Assembly: GCF_015356855.1 (NCBI RefSeq)
Contig: NZ_ARXR01000017.1
Location: forward strand, 1 to 64,000
Origin: Alloalcanivorax venustensis ISO4
GTDB lineage: Bacteria > Pseudomonadota > Gammaproteobacteria > Pseudomonadales > Alcanivoracaceae
Direction of reading: 5' to 3'
DNA: 64,000 bases
A model generated the notes under the pieces. The model did not search any database, had not been told where the DNA came from, and saw only the letters and a program-made list of their open reading frames with translations. The translations under genes were made by a program, and so were the position numbers. Positions within the stretch are counted from its first letter, which is position 1. The number at the start of each line of letters is the position of its first letter. Shown in pieces: positions 11,164 through 19,815 of this stretch.

Positions 11164-12882
11164 TCAGTCCACTTTTTCGAAATAGCCGAGCAGGCGCAGG
11201 GCGGCGATCTTGTCGCCGTCGATATCCAGGTCGTCGCCGGCCAGGGCGGTCACCGCGCTGCGGTTGCCGGCGGCGATCGCCTTCCAGACCGGTTCGCGGG
11301 TGTGCAGCACCGCCACGGTGTCTTCCGCCAGGCCCGGGCGCACCTGGGCCACGCCCCGGCGGATTTCCAGGGTGAAGCGTCGGTCGCTGTCGGCGAACTG
11401 GAAGCCGAGCTTCTCGTGCACATCGAGGGTGTCTTCCGCCTTCAGGAAGGCCGGCATGGCGGCCAGGAAGTTGTCGATCGGCAGGGTGTCGAGAAAGCCT
11501 TCCGGTGGCTCGGTGCGGAAGCCGGGGTTCAGACCGTCCGCTTCTTCCCGGGCGGCGGTGAAGTAGTAGTTGCGGGCGTTGGGGTTGGCTTCCACCTCGC
11601 CCAGCCGGCGCAGGGCTTCGGCGCGCAGCTGATTGACCGCGTCGTCGTCCGGGCGCAGCGCGCGCAGGTGGTCGCTGAGGCTGAGCGCCCACTGGGCGTC
11701 GCCCTGCTCCAGGGCGGCGCGGGCCTTGTCCGCCAGGGCCTGCTCGCCGCCGGCCAGCTCGGCCATGTGGCGCGCCTGTTGCTCGCCGGGCAGCGGCTGC
11801 AGGGTGCTGGGGTTACCGTCGAACCAGCCCAGGTAGCCGTCGAACACCGAGCGCACCGACCAGCTCACCTTGCCGTAGAACTCCTGCAGCCAGGGGCTTT
11901 CCGCCAGATGCGGCGGCAGCTGCACGCGCTCGACGATCTGATCGGGGGTCAGGCCCTTGTTCATGTGGCGCAGGGTCTGGTCGTGCACGTACTGGATCGC
12001 GTCGCGGTAATCGGTGAGGGTGTCGTGGATGCGCTCGCGGCCGATAAGCGGACGGGTGTGGCTGGGCACCAGGAACTCGGCGTCCAGGGCGCGGATCTTG
12101 TCCAGGCTGGCGGCCCACTTCTGCACGTCCCGGTAATAGGTGCCGCGGATGGTGTAGAGGTTGGGGAAGGTCTGATAGATGTTGTCGCCGCTGAGCACCA
12201 CTTTCTTCTCCGGCAGCCATACGAACAGCTGGTCCTCGGTCTCGCCGGGGGCGTGCACCAGTTCCAGCTTGATGCCGGCGATGGTGGTTTCCAGGCGCTC
12301 ATCCACGGTGTGGTCCGGCGGCAGGGCGAACAGCGTGCTCTCTTCGCTGACGCCCAGATGGGGGCCGATGCCGTCGTTGATGCGCTCGCCCTCGGGCAGA
12401 TGGTGGCCGAACATGCGCATGGAGCGCGTGGTGATGATCGGCCGGATCTGATTCACCACCCGGTTGATGTAATAGCCGGTGCTCTGGTGGGCGTACACCG
12501 GCACCTCGCCGGGGGCGGCGAAGGCCCGCGCGCCGAACACATGGTCGGCGTGGTTGTGGGTGTAGATGATCGCCGCGATCGGCTTGTCGGTGATCTCGCG
12601 GAAGGCGGCCAGCACCGCTTCCCCTTCCGCCACCGTTTCCATGGTGTCGACGATAATGATGCCGTCGTCGCCTTCCAGCATAATGGAATTGGCGAGGCCG
12701 AAGCCCACCGCCACGTGAACGCCGTCGGTGACTTCCACCACCTCTTTCTCGAACAGCTTGCTGTGTTCGCGCAGCGCGTCGGGGGCCGGGGTGGCCCGAG
12801 GTTCGGGGGCGGAGCTGTCGCCGCAGGCGGCCAGGGCGGCCGCGCCGACCGCCATAACAAAAAACAGAACCGGGTATCGCAT
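11164..12882 (-). CDS. Lipoprotein MBL-fold alkylsulfatase-like hydrolase
   Basis: Member of the SdsA1/BDS1 alkylsulfatase group, which cleaves long-chain alkyl sulfates such as SDS. 572 residues with a lipobox LAAC (C20), so it is probably anchored in the envelope. The metallo-beta-lactamase domain shows THNHADH (zinc ligands), later HAPGETEDQLFVWLPEKKV, LSGDNIYQTFPN and a final PSHTRPLIG. An alkylsulfatase dimerisation region follows (SWSVRSVFDGYLGWFDGNP), then an SCP2-like C-terminal domain (about residues 455-572). Divergent from an AraC-type regulator 96 bases away that may control it. The exact substrate is not set by the sequence. Confidence 0.85.
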   Translation of the reverse strand: MRYPVLFFVMAVGAAALAACGDSSAPEPRATPAPDALREHSKLFEKEVVEVTDGVHVAVGFGLANSIMLEGDDGIIIVDTMETVAEGEAVLAAFREITDKPIAAIIYTHNHADHVFGARAFAAPGEVPVYAHQSTGYYINRVVNQIRPIITTRSMRMFGHHLPEGERINDGIGPHLGVSEESTLFALPPDHTVDERLETTIAGIKLELVHAPGETEDQLFVWLPEKKVVLSGDNIYQTFPNLYTIRGTYYRDVQKWAASLDKIRALDAEFLVPSHTRPLIGRERIHDTLTDYRDAIQYVHDQTLRHMNKGLTPDQIVERVQLPPHLAESPWLQEFYGKVSWSVRSVFDGYLGWFDGNPSTLQPLPGEQQARHMAELAGGEQALADKARAALEQGDAQWALSLSDHLRALRPDDDAVNQLRAEALRRLGEVEANPNARNYYFTAAREEADGLNPGFRTEPPEGFLDTLPIDNFLAAMPAFLKAEDTLDVHEKLGFQFADSDRRFTLEIRRGVAQVRPGLAEDTVAVLHTREPVWKAIAAGNRSAVTALAGDDLDIDGDKIAALRLLGYFEKVD

Positions 12883-12978
12883 GGAATCTTGTCCTTATTC
12901 TGAGAGTGCCAGGCAGGCTAGCGCCGCCGGGCCGGGCCACCAAGGTGGCAAGCGGCCACCGGCTGGTGGCCGCTGACC

Positions 12979-13980
12979 ATGGCGCCGTTCACCGCCACCA
13001 CCGTGGCCGCCTGGCCGCTGGCTGTGCTCGACACCCTGGCGCGCCGGGGCCTGGACGGCGACCTGGCGCTGCGTGAAGCGGGCCTGGAGCGCGCCTGGCT
13101 GACCGCCAACCCCGGTGGCCGGGTGACCGTGGCGGCGATGGGCCGGCTGTGGGCCGCCGCCGAGCGGCTCAGCGGTGACCCGGCCATCGGCTTGTACGTG
13201 GGCCTGGCGGCGCAGCCCATGCACCTGCGGATACTCGGCCTGCTGGTGCAGACCGCCCCGAGCCTGGACCACGTGATCGACTTCGCGGTGCGCTTTCAGG
13301 CGCTGGTCTCCAACAGCGTCACGGTGTCCCGGGTGCACCGGCCCGGCGCCGAGGGCCTGGCGATCCGGCTGCTGGACGGCACGCCGGTGCACCCCTGCGC
13401 CCTGGACGCCTTTATCGCCGCCCATGTCCAGCACCTGCTCCGGGTGGCGCCGGCCGGCGCGGTCACCGAGGTGGCGCTGCGCCGTTCCGAGCCGGCTGAC
13501 CCGCGCCCCTGGCAAGCCAGGCTGTGCCGACAGGTGGTGTTCGGCGCCGACGCCGACGTGGTCTGGCACGACCGGGCGCGGCTGCACACGCCCCTGCCCC
13601 TGGGCGACGACGGCCTCTCCCGGCAGCACCAGCAACTGGCCGAGCAGGCGCTGGCGGAGCTCGACCGCTCGCCGCCGCTGGTCCAGACCCTGCGCGGCCT
13701 GCTGCGGGTGCGCCCCGGCGGGCCGCCCACCCTGGGCGAGCTGGCGGCGGCGGTGAACCTGAGTGAGCGCTCGCTGCGCCGCCATCTGGCCGAAGCCGGC
13801 AGCGGCTACCGCCGTCTTATCGAGGAGCACAGCGCCGAGCGGGCCGCCGCCCTGCTGCGCAGCAGCGAGCGCTCGGTGGCGGAGGTGGCCGACCAGCTGG
13901 GGTTCTCCGACGCCAGCAATTTCAGCAAGGCCTTCAAGCGCTGGTACGGCGTCAGCCCGGACCGCTTCCGGCAGCGCTGA
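12979..13980 (+). CDS. AraC-family transcriptional regulator
   Basis: 333 residues. The N-terminal part matches the AraC-binding-like domain of the OruR/ArgR-type group (LRILGLLVQTAPSLDHVIDFAVRF). The C-terminal double helix-turn-helix starts at about residue 245: NLSERSLRRHLAEAGSGYRRL and VAEVADQLGFSDASNFSKAF with the family ending RWYGVSPDRFRQ. Its start lies 96 bases from the divergent alkylsulfatase gene, which is the natural target candidate; the ligand is unknown. The ribosome site before the ATG is weak, so an alternative downstream start is possible. Confidence 0.88.
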   Translation: MAPFTATTVAAWPLAVLDTLARRGLDGDLALREAGLERAWLTANPGGRVTVAAMGRLWAAAERLSGDPAIGLYVGLAAQPMHLRILGLLVQTAPSLDHVIDFAVRFQALVSNSVTVSRVHRPGAEGLAIRLLDGTPVHPCALDAFIAAHVQHLLRVAPAGAVTEVALRRSEPADPRPWQARLCRQVVFGADADVVWHDRARLHTPLPLGDDGLSRQHQQLAEQALAELDRSPPLVQTLRGLLRVRPGGPPTLGELAAAVNLSERSLRRHLAEAGSGYRRLIEEHSAERAAALLRSSERSVAEVADQLGFSDASNFSKAFKRWYGVSPDRFRQR

Positions 13981-14098
13981 CGCCCGGTTTTCAGAGCTGA
14001 CGCCCTGTTTTGCACAATTTTTCCCCGCTCTGCCTTGCCAGCGGCAATACTGCCTCCATGTACACGGGTAACTCGAAAAAATCATGGAGCGAATAACG

Positions 14099-14569
14099 AT
14101 GCGACAGTCATTGCTTCTGGCGGCGACCCTGATGATGGTCACCACCGCCACCAGCTGGGCACAGAGCACCACCGAGGGAACGCCCAACATCAAGCAGCCG
14201 GATCAGGAAAACGTCTCCGCGCAGATGCGTGACACCTGGGAGGCCTTCAAGAACTTCTCCGTGGAGCAGAAGAACGAAGCGGTGGAGATGGCCCGCCGGG
14301 CGCTGGCCAACCTGGATGAGGAAATTGATGAAGCTCAGAAAGAGATCGATCGGGGCTGGCAGAACCTGTCCCAGGAAGCGCGCCTGGAAAAGCAGGAAAC
14401 CCTCAGCGAGTTGAAGGACGAGCGCGAGGAACTGCAGGCTGAATATCAGGAACTGCAGGCCGCCAGTGACGACAACTGGGAAGAAGCCAAGCGCCGCTTC
14501 GGTAGCGCCTGGCAGTCCACCAAGCAGGCCTGGCGCGACCTGACCGCCCCGAATCCCGACACCGAATAG
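14099..14569 (+). CDS. Hypothetical secreted coiled-coil protein
   Basis: Not recognised. A signal peptide (MRQSLLLAATLMMVTTATSWAQ) is followed by a highly charged helical chain of about 134 residues. From residue 60 to 125 the Glu/Lys-rich pattern with Leu/Ile at heptad positions (EEIDEAQKEIDRGW, SELKDEREELQAEYQEL) suggests a coiled coil. It ends with aromatic residues (WQSTKQAWRDL). The GGAG at 14086-14089 is well spaced for the ATG at 14099; an in-frame ATG at 14084 would spoil the signal peptide. It stands alone between an AraC gene and the convergent recG. A periplasmic, possibly chaperone-like or envelope-stress role is speculation. Confidence 0.7.
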   Translation: MRQSLLLAATLMMVTTATSWAQSTTEGTPNIKQPDQENVSAQMRDTWEAFKNFSVEQKNEAVEMARRALANLDEEIDEAQKEIDRGWQNLSQEARLEKQETLSELKDEREELQAEYQELQAASDDNWEEAKRRFGSAWQSTKQAWRDLTAPNPDTE

Positions 14570-14582
14570 TCTGACAATGCCC

Positions 14583-14611
14583 TGTGGGAGCGGGCCCGGC
14601 CCGCTCCCACA
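14583..14611. repeat. REP-like palindrome, copy 1
   Basis: Near-perfect dyad built on GTGGGAGCGGGC / GCCCGCTCCCAC, lying between the convergent coiled-coil gene and recG. The same core recurs at 18461-18486 and 22572-22595. It has the form of the extragenic palindromes common in Pseudomonas-like genomes. Confidence 0.8.
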
Positions 14612-14613
14612 AG

Positions 14614-16692
14614 TCAGACATCGGCGAAATGCTCGCCGCCGCGCAACCAGCGGCGCAGCAGCCGCTCCACCCGGTCGGGGTATTGAGCCAGCAAGGCGGA
14701 GGCCACCTCGCGGGCGGGCGCCATCAGCGCCTCGTCGCGTACCAGGTCGGCGATGCGGAACGCCAGGTCGCCGGTCTGGCGGGTGCCGAGCCACTCGCCG
14801 GGGCCGCGTAATTTCAGGTCTTCCTCGGCGATCACGAAGCCGTCACTGGTGTCGCGCATCACCGCCAGGCGCTTCTTGGCGGTGAACGACAGTGGCGTCT
14901 GATAGAGCAGCAGGCAGTAGCTCTGCTCGCCGCCGCGCCCCACGCGGCCGCGCAGCTGGTGCAATTGCGCCAGCCCCAGCCGTTCCGCGTTTTCCATCAC
15001 CATCAGGGTAGCGTTGGGCACGTCCACGCCCACCTCGATCACGGTGGTGGCTACAAGCAGCTGCGCTTCGCCGCTGGAAAAACGGGCCATCCGCTCGGCT
15101 TTCTCCTTGGCTTTCATGCGCCCGTGCACCAGTTCCACGGTGAGTTCCGGCAGCGCGTCCTGCAGGGTTTCGAAGGTGGCTTCGGCGGCCTGGGCCTGCA
15201 GTTCGTCGGATTCCTCGATCAGGGTGCACACCCAGTAGGCCTGCGTGCCCTCCTGGCAGGCGGCGCGGATGCGCGCCACCACGTCGTCACGGCGCGAGGT
15301 GGGCAGCGCCAGGGTCTGGATCGGCTTGCGGCCGGGCGGCATTTCGTCGATCACCGAGGTGTCCAGGTCACCGTACACGCTCATCGCCAGGGTGCGCGGA
15401 ATCGGCGTGGCGGTGAGCGTGAGCTGGTGTGGCACCTGGTTGCCGAAGCGACCTTTTTCGCGCAACGCCAGACGCTGCTGCACGCCGAAACGGTGCTGCT
15501 CGTCGATGATGATCAGGCCCAGGCGGTGGAACACCACCGCGTCCTGGAACAGGGCGTGGGTGCCGACCACCAGGGCGCCGCGGCCTTCCGCCAGGGCCGC
15601 CAGGGTCTCCCGGCGCGCCTTGGCGCCGACGCTGCCGGCCAGCCAGTGCACTTCAATGCCCAGCGGCGCCAGCCAGTGGCGGAAGTTGGCCAGATGCTGC
15701 TCGGCGAGCAGTTCCGTGGGCGCCATCAACGCCACCTGGTAGCCGGATTCGATCGCCACCAGGGCGGCGGCGGCGGCCACCAGGGTTTTGCCGGAGCCCA
15801 CGTCCCCCTGGATCAGGCGCAGCATCGGGTGCTGGCGGGCCAGGTCGGCGCGGATCTCCCCGATCACCCTCTGCTGGGCGCCGGTGAGCTGGAACGGCAG
15901 CGCCTGGAGCAGCTTGCCGGTGAGGGCCTCGCCGCTCAGCACCGGCGCCGACAGCGCCTTCTGGCCGGCCCGTTTGGCCAGCATGCCCAACTGATGGGCG
16001 ACCATCTCTTCCATCACCAGGCGCTTCACCGCCGGGTGATTGCCGTCCAGCAGCAGGTCCACCGGGTCGTCCGGTTGCGGGTGATGCAGCTTGGTGAGGG
16101 CCTGGGCCAGGCCGGGCAGGCCGCTCTGATCCAGCAGTTGCCGGGGGATCAGCTCTTCCGGCGCATGGGTCTGTAGCCACTGCAGGCCCTGGGCGGCGAG
16201 ATTGCGCAGCAGCTTCTGGCTGACTCCCTCGGTGGTCGGGTAGACCGGCGTCAGGGCTTTTTCCAGCGGTGGGATATCCGGGCCGGACTGGTATTCCGGA
16301 TGGTAGAACTCCAGGCCGGCGGCGCCGGGGCGGGGCTCGCCGTAGACGCGGATGCGGCGGCCTTTTTCCAGCGCGTTCTTCTGCGCCGCGCTGAAGTGAT
16401 AAAAGCGCAGCGCCACCAGGCCGGTGCCGTCGGCCACCTTGCACAGCAGCGAGCGGCGTTTGCCGAACACCACGTCGGCGGCCATCACCTCGCCTTCGAT
16501 CACCACGCCCTGTTCCGGGCGCAGGCTGCCGATGGGGGTGATGCGGGTGCGGTCTTCGTAGCGGAACGGCAGATGGAAGAGCACATCTTCCAGGGTCGCC
16601 AGCCCGAGCCGGGCCAGCCGTTCCGCCGCCCGGGGGCCGACACCCTTAAGACGGGTAATGTCGATCGTCTCCAGGGCGGCGGGCGGGCTCAT
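14614..16692 (-). CDS. recG: ATP-dependent DNA helicase RecG
   Basis: Superfamily 2 translocase that reverses stalled forks and processes Holliday junctions. 692 residues (E. coli 693). The N-terminal wedge/OB region opens with ITRLKGVGPRAAERLARLG and FHLPFRYEDRT. Helicase motifs: GDVGSGKT (motif I), IIIDEQHRFGVQQR (motif II, DEQH), TATPIPRT (motif III), ATTVIEVGVDVPNA (motif V) and HQLRGRVGRG (motif VI). The open frame continues upstream into oxyR in another frame; the ATG at 16692 is the family start. It follows oxyR after one base, the oxyR-recG operon known from Pseudomonas aeruginosa. Confidence 0.97.
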   Translation of the reverse strand: MSPPAALETIDITRLKGVGPRAAERLARLGLATLEDVLFHLPFRYEDRTRITPIGSLRPEQGVVIEGEVMAADVVFGKRRSLLCKVADGTGLVALRFYHFSAAQKNALEKGRRIRVYGEPRPGAAGLEFYHPEYQSGPDIPPLEKALTPVYPTTEGVSQKLLRNLAAQGLQWLQTHAPEELIPRQLLDQSGLPGLAQALTKLHHPQPDDPVDLLLDGNHPAVKRLVMEEMVAHQLGMLAKRAGQKALSAPVLSGEALTGKLLQALPFQLTGAQQRVIGEIRADLARQHPMLRLIQGDVGSGKTLVAAAAALVAIESGYQVALMAPTELLAEQHLANFRHWLAPLGIEVHWLAGSVGAKARRETLAALAEGRGALVVGTHALFQDAVVFHRLGLIIIDEQHRFGVQQRLALREKGRFGNQVPHQLTLTATPIPRTLAMSVYGDLDTSVIDEMPPGRKPIQTLALPTSRRDDVVARIRAACQEGTQAYWVCTLIEESDELQAQAAEATFETLQDALPELTVELVHGRMKAKEKAERMARFSSGEAQLLVATTVIEVGVDVPNATLMVMENAERLGLAQLHQLRGRVGRGGEQSYCLLLYQTPLSFTAKKRLAVMRDTSDGFVIAEEDLKLRGPGEWLGTRQTGDLAFRIADLVRDEALMAPAREVASALLAQYPDRVERLLRRWLRGGEHFADV

Positions 16693-16693
16693 A

Positions 16694-17596
16694 TCAAGCG
16701 GCGAGGCCCTCGCGCGGCACCGCGTGGCGCAGCACTTCGATGGCTTTGGGGCGCGGGAAGCTGTCGCGCCACACCAGGGCGATGGTGCGCGAAGGCACCG
16801 GCGCCGCGAACGGCCGCACCGCGAAGGTGCTCTTGTCGTAGCCGTGCTGGTAGAGCGCGGAGTTCGGCAACACGGTGATGCCAAGACCGGACGCCACCAT
16901 GTGACGAAGGGTTTCCAGCGAGCCGCCTTCGATCTGCACCAGGTTGCGCTGGCGCTCGGAATCAATCGCCGGGCACAGTTCCAGCACCTGGTCGCGGAAG
17001 CAGTGGCCTTCGCCGAGCAGCAGCAGGGTCTCGTCGAGCATCTGCTCCGGGCGAATCTGCTTCTGCTTGGTCCAGGGGTGGTCGCCGGGCAGCAGCACCG
17101 AGAAGGATTCCTCGTACATCTGCGCACGCACCAGACCACCGCCGGAGAACGGCAGCGCCACGATAATGGCGTCCAGCTCGCCCCGGTCGAGCTTGCCGCG
17201 CAGCACATGGGTGTAGTTTTCTTCGATGAACAGCGGCATGTCCGGCGCTTCCGCCCGCACCCGCGGTATCATGGTGGGGAACAGGTACGGCGCCACGGTG
17301 AAGATGGCGCCCACCCGCAGCGGCGAGCCCAGCTGGTCGCGCTGGCTCATGGCCATCTGCTCGAGCAGGTCGGCCTGCTCCAGCACCCGCTGGGCCTGGG
17401 CGATGATCGGCTCCGCCTGGGGCGTGACCACCACCTCCCGGGGGCGCCGTTCGAACAATGGCATGCCGAGCTGCTCTTCCAGCTTCTTGATCGCCGCGCT
17501 CAGCGTCGGCTGGCTGACGTTGCAGACCTGGGCGGCGTGGCCGAAATGACGTTCCCGGGCCAGTGCGACCAGATAGCGTAGTTCTGTTAGTGTCAT
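16694..17596 (-). CDS. oxyR: Hydrogen peroxide-sensing regulator OxyR
   Basis: LysR-type activator of catalase and peroxidase genes, switched by a disulfide. 300 residues. The helix-turn-helix is at residues 18-40 (HFGHAAQVCNVSQPTLSAAI). Both redox cysteines are at the canonical numbers, C199 and C208, in LLGEGHCFRDQVLELC, so peroxide sensing is expected to be intact. Co-directional with and one base from recG. On the other side, an epimerase gene diverges about 50 bases away; OxyR autoregulation from that gap is plausible but no site was assigned. Confidence 0.95.
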   Translation of the reverse strand: MTLTELRYLVALARERHFGHAAQVCNVSQPTLSAAIKKLEEQLGMPLFERRPREVVVTPQAEPIIAQAQRVLEQADLLEQMAMSQRDQLGSPLRVGAIFTVAPYLFPTMIPRVRAEAPDMPLFIEENYTHVLRGKLDRGELDAIIVALPFSGGGLVRAQMYEESFSVLLPGDHPWTKQKQIRPEQMLDETLLLLGEGHCFRDQVLELCPAIDSERQRNLVQIEGGSLETLRHMVASGLGITVLPNSALYQHGYDKSTFAVRPFAAPVPSRTIALVWRDSFPRPKAIEVLRHAVPREGLAA

Positions 17597-17647
17597 AAGC
17601 GTAAAAACTTTTTTCGATGATAGGCCATTGTGCCGGACTCAAAGACT

Positions 17648-18466
17648 ATGAGCCATATTCTAATTGCCGGTCTTGGCGACCTGGGCCGCGGCCTGGCGGA
17701 AAACCTGCTGGCCGCCGGCCACCGCGTCAGCGGCATACGCCGGGGCAGCGACGCCCCCAGCGGCGTGGACCTGTACAGCCAGGACCTGCTCGACGGCGCC
17801 CGCCTGCTGCCGCCGGACCGGGTCGACCTGCTGGTGATCATCATGACCCCCAGTGAGTACTCCGAGGAAGGGTACCTGAAAGCCTATGTGCGCGCGCCGC
17901 TCAATCTGCTCGACGCGCTGGCCGAACAGCAGCCCCTGCCGCCGATTCTGTTCGTCTCCAGCAGCGCCGTGTTCGGTGACCTGGAAGGCGACGTGGACGA
18001 GACCACGTCGCCGGCGCCGACCCGCTATAACGGCAAGGTGGTGCTGGCCGCCGAGCAGGAGATCAGCACTCGGGGCCTGACCACGGTGGTACGGTTCAGC
18101 GGCATTTACGGCCCCGGCCGCAACCGCCTGCTGACCAAGGTGGCGCGCATGGCGGGCGGCGAAGAGCCGCTGCCGGAAGCGAAATGGAGCAACCGCATCC
18201 ACCGCGACGACTGCGTCGGCCTGCTCGGCAATCTGGTGGGGCGCTGGCTGTCCGGCGAGACGGTGCCGCCGCTGGTGGTGGGCACCGACAACAGCCCGGC
18301 CAGCAACCTGGACGTGTACCAGTGGCTGGCGCGGCAGCAGGGCCTGTCGCTGCCGGTGCCGGAGGCCAAGCCAAGCGGCAAGCGCGTCTACAGCCGCTTT
18401 ATCGCCGACGGCGGCTACACCCTCCGCTACCCCGACTTCCGCGCGGGCTACGCCACGCTCTTGTAG
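17648..18466 (+). CDS. NAD(P)-dependent epimerase/dehydratase family protein
   Basis: Extended-SDR family protein of 272 residues, similar in style to YeeZ. The N-terminal nucleotide-binding loop is ILIAGLGDLGRGLAE (GxxGxxG). FVSSSAVFGD carries the serine of the active site, but the usual YxxxK is represented only by TRYNGKVVLAAE (Y-N-G-K), a divergent form. The substrate is unknown. A GTG at 17630 could add six residues; the ATG fits the Rossmann start better. The stop codon TAG lies inside a REP-like palindrome. Confidence 0.8.
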   Translation: MSHILIAGLGDLGRGLAENLLAAGHRVSGIRRGSDAPSGVDLYSQDLLDGARLLPPDRVDLLVIIMTPSEYSEEGYLKAYVRAPLNLLDALAEQQPLPPILFVSSSAVFGDLEGDVDETTSPAPTRYNGKVVLAAEQEISTRGLTTVVRFSGIYGPGRNRLLTKVARMAGGEEPLPEAKWSNRIHRDDCVGLLGNLVGRWLSGETVPPLVVGTDNSPASNLDVYQWLARQQGLSLPVPEAKPSGKRVYSRFIADGGYTLRYPDFRAGYATLL

Positions 18467-18486
18467 GAGCGGGCCCGCTCCCACAA
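18461..18486. repeat. REP-like palindrome, copy 2
   Basis: Dyad with core GGAGCGGGCCCGCTCC, matching the inner part of the copy at 14583. The stop codon of the epimerase gene is inside its left arm. Confidence 0.75.
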
Positions 18487-18502
18487 GGCGAATGGCCAAG
18501 CA

Positions 18503-18527
18503 CAAAAAAGCCGGGCAAGGGCCCGGC
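18503..18527 (-). terminator. Rho-independent terminator of the CBS-domain gene
   Basis: Read on the minus strand: stem GCCGGGC / GCCCGGC followed by a run of six T, 25 bases after the CBS gene stop. Confidence 0.8.
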
Positions 18528-18552
18528 CTGTGTCGAGGAGGTGTCGGCGTGA

Positions 18553-18987
18553 TCAGGCCACGCGCTGGTACTGGGTGCTGCAGGAGGACACCGCGGACTG
18601 GATGCGCTCGTCGCCTTTGCCTTTGCTGGCGATGTCGGACAGCGAGATCACGCCCACCAGGCTTTTGCTGTCCCGGTCGTCCAGCACGATCAAACGCTGC
18701 ACCTGCTGCTCCTGCATGTTGGCGGCCACGTCGGCGACGTCGTCGTCCTGGAAGCAGTACAGCACCAGACCGGTCATGCAATCCTTCACCGGCGTGTCCG
18801 GGCCTTTGCTTTCCGACAGGGCGCGGATCACCAGGTCCCGGTCGGTGGTGATGCCCACCAGGCGGTCGTGCTCCGCGATCGGCAGCACGCCCACATGGAG
18901 GTCGCGCATCATTTTGGCGGCGTCTTCCACGCTGGCATCGGTATTCAGGGTGCGGGGGGATTCGCTCATTACGTCCTGTACATTCAT
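18553..18987 (-). CDS. Two-CBS-domain protein
   Basis: A 144-residue protein made of a CBS pair: residues 1-65 (MNVQDVMSESPRTL to GITTDRDLVIRAL) and 70-130 (VKDCMTGLVLYCFQDDDVADVAANM to VGVISLSDIA). Stand-alone CBS pairs bind adenine nucleotides and act as energy or ion-strength sensors; the target here is unknown. Start: two in-frame ATGs lie six bases apart; an AAGGAG site is eight bases from the inner one (18987), which is chosen. Single-gene unit with its own terminator. Confidence 0.88.
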   Translation of the reverse strand: MNVQDVMSESPRTLNTDASVEDAAKMMRDLHVGVLPIAEHDRLVGITTDRDLVIRALSESKGPDTPVKDCMTGLVLYCFQDDDVADVAANMQEQQVQRLIVLDDRDSKSLVGVISLSDIASKGKGDERIQSAVSSCSTQYQRVA

Positions 18988-19316
18988 AGCCATAACTCCT
19001 TCTATTGCGACTGCTTTGCTGCAAATGCCTTTCGGCCGGCGCCGCGAATCCTTGCCGGCGCCGGAATTCAGCATCACAAACGGTGCCGCCGGTGGGCAAA
19101 TCCCTATGAGAACGATTGCTGATAATCACCCCTTGTTCATGCCGGGGGCTTATAAGGGGACGGATTCACCGGCACTGGGCCTCGCCGCCCGGCTGCGGTA
19201 TTGTTGGCGCCTTCGCCCGGCTTCCGGCGGCTCCAGGCCGTTGGTCCCCTTGTGCCGGGCGGTGGAATCGGTAGAGTGTGCGCCCTTGAAAGTGGCCTCC
19301 GCACGGGAGTGAAGCA
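18988..19316. other. Intergenic region between CBS gene and purE, no gene seen
   Basis: 329 bases between divergent genes. It must hold both promoters. I see a GC-rich dyad GCCGGCGCCG / CGGCGCCGG around 19032-19062, and a weak Fur-like patch near 19106-19131. A TAGAGT hexamer at about 19273 could be a -10 element for purE. No open frame here resembles a known protein. Confidence 0.5.
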
Positions 19317-19808
19317 ATGACGGTATCGGTAGCGGTTGTAATGGGGTCCCAGTCCGACTGGGAGACCATGAAAGAGGCTTGCGACGCCCTCACCCAGTTC
19401 GGCGTGAGCTGGAAGGCGGAGGTGGTGTCCGCCCACCGTACCCCGCAACGCATGTACGACTTCGCCAAGAGCGCGGCGGATCAGGGTTACAAGGTGATCA
19501 TCGCCGGCGCCGGCGGCGCCGCCCACCTGCCCGGCATGATCGCCGCCATGACGCCGCTGCCGGTGCTGGGCGTGCCGGTGCAGAGCCGCTCGTTGTCCGG
19601 CCTGGACAGCCTGCTGTCGATCGTGCAGATGCCCAAGGGCGTGGCCGTGGGCACCCTGGCCATCGGTTCCGCCGGCGCCTACAACGCCGGCCTGCTGGCG
19701 GCGCAGATGCTGGGCAGCGACGACCCGGCCCTGCAGAAACGGATCGCCGACTGGAAAGCGGCCCGCGCCGATCAGGTGCTGGCGGACGCGGAACTGGGTC
19801 AGGGGTAA
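19317..19808 (+). CDS. purE: N5-carboxyaminoimidazole ribonucleotide mutase PurE
   Basis: Class I PurE, converting N5-CAIR to CAIR in purine synthesis. 163 residues. Signature segments: [10 protein letters not shown] (phosphate site), [10 protein letters not shown] (catalytic His), [17 protein letters not shown] and [22 protein letters not shown]. The presence of purK seven bases downstream fits the two-step bacterial route. A GGGAGTGAAGCA sequence precedes the ATG. Confidence 0.98.
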   Translation: MTVSVAVVMGSQSDWETMKEACDALTQFGVSWKAEVVSAHRTPQRMYDFAKSAADQGYKVIIAGAGGAAHLPGMIAAMTPLPVLGVPVQSRSLSGLDSLLSIVQMPKGVAVGTLAIGSAGAYNAGLLAAQMLGSDDPALQKRIADWKAARADQVLADAELGQG

Positions 19809-19815
19809 GCGCGGC

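Noticed and set aside
11080-12903. Open frame of 607 codons on the plus strand opposite the alkylsulfatase
   Set aside because: Mirror of a real gene with lipobox and zinc motifs; the plus-strand product has no recognisable features.
19106-19131. Fur-box-like bases GAGAACGATTGCTGATAATCA before the CBS gene
   Set aside because: Only partly fits the 19-base consensus and neither neighbour is an iron gene.
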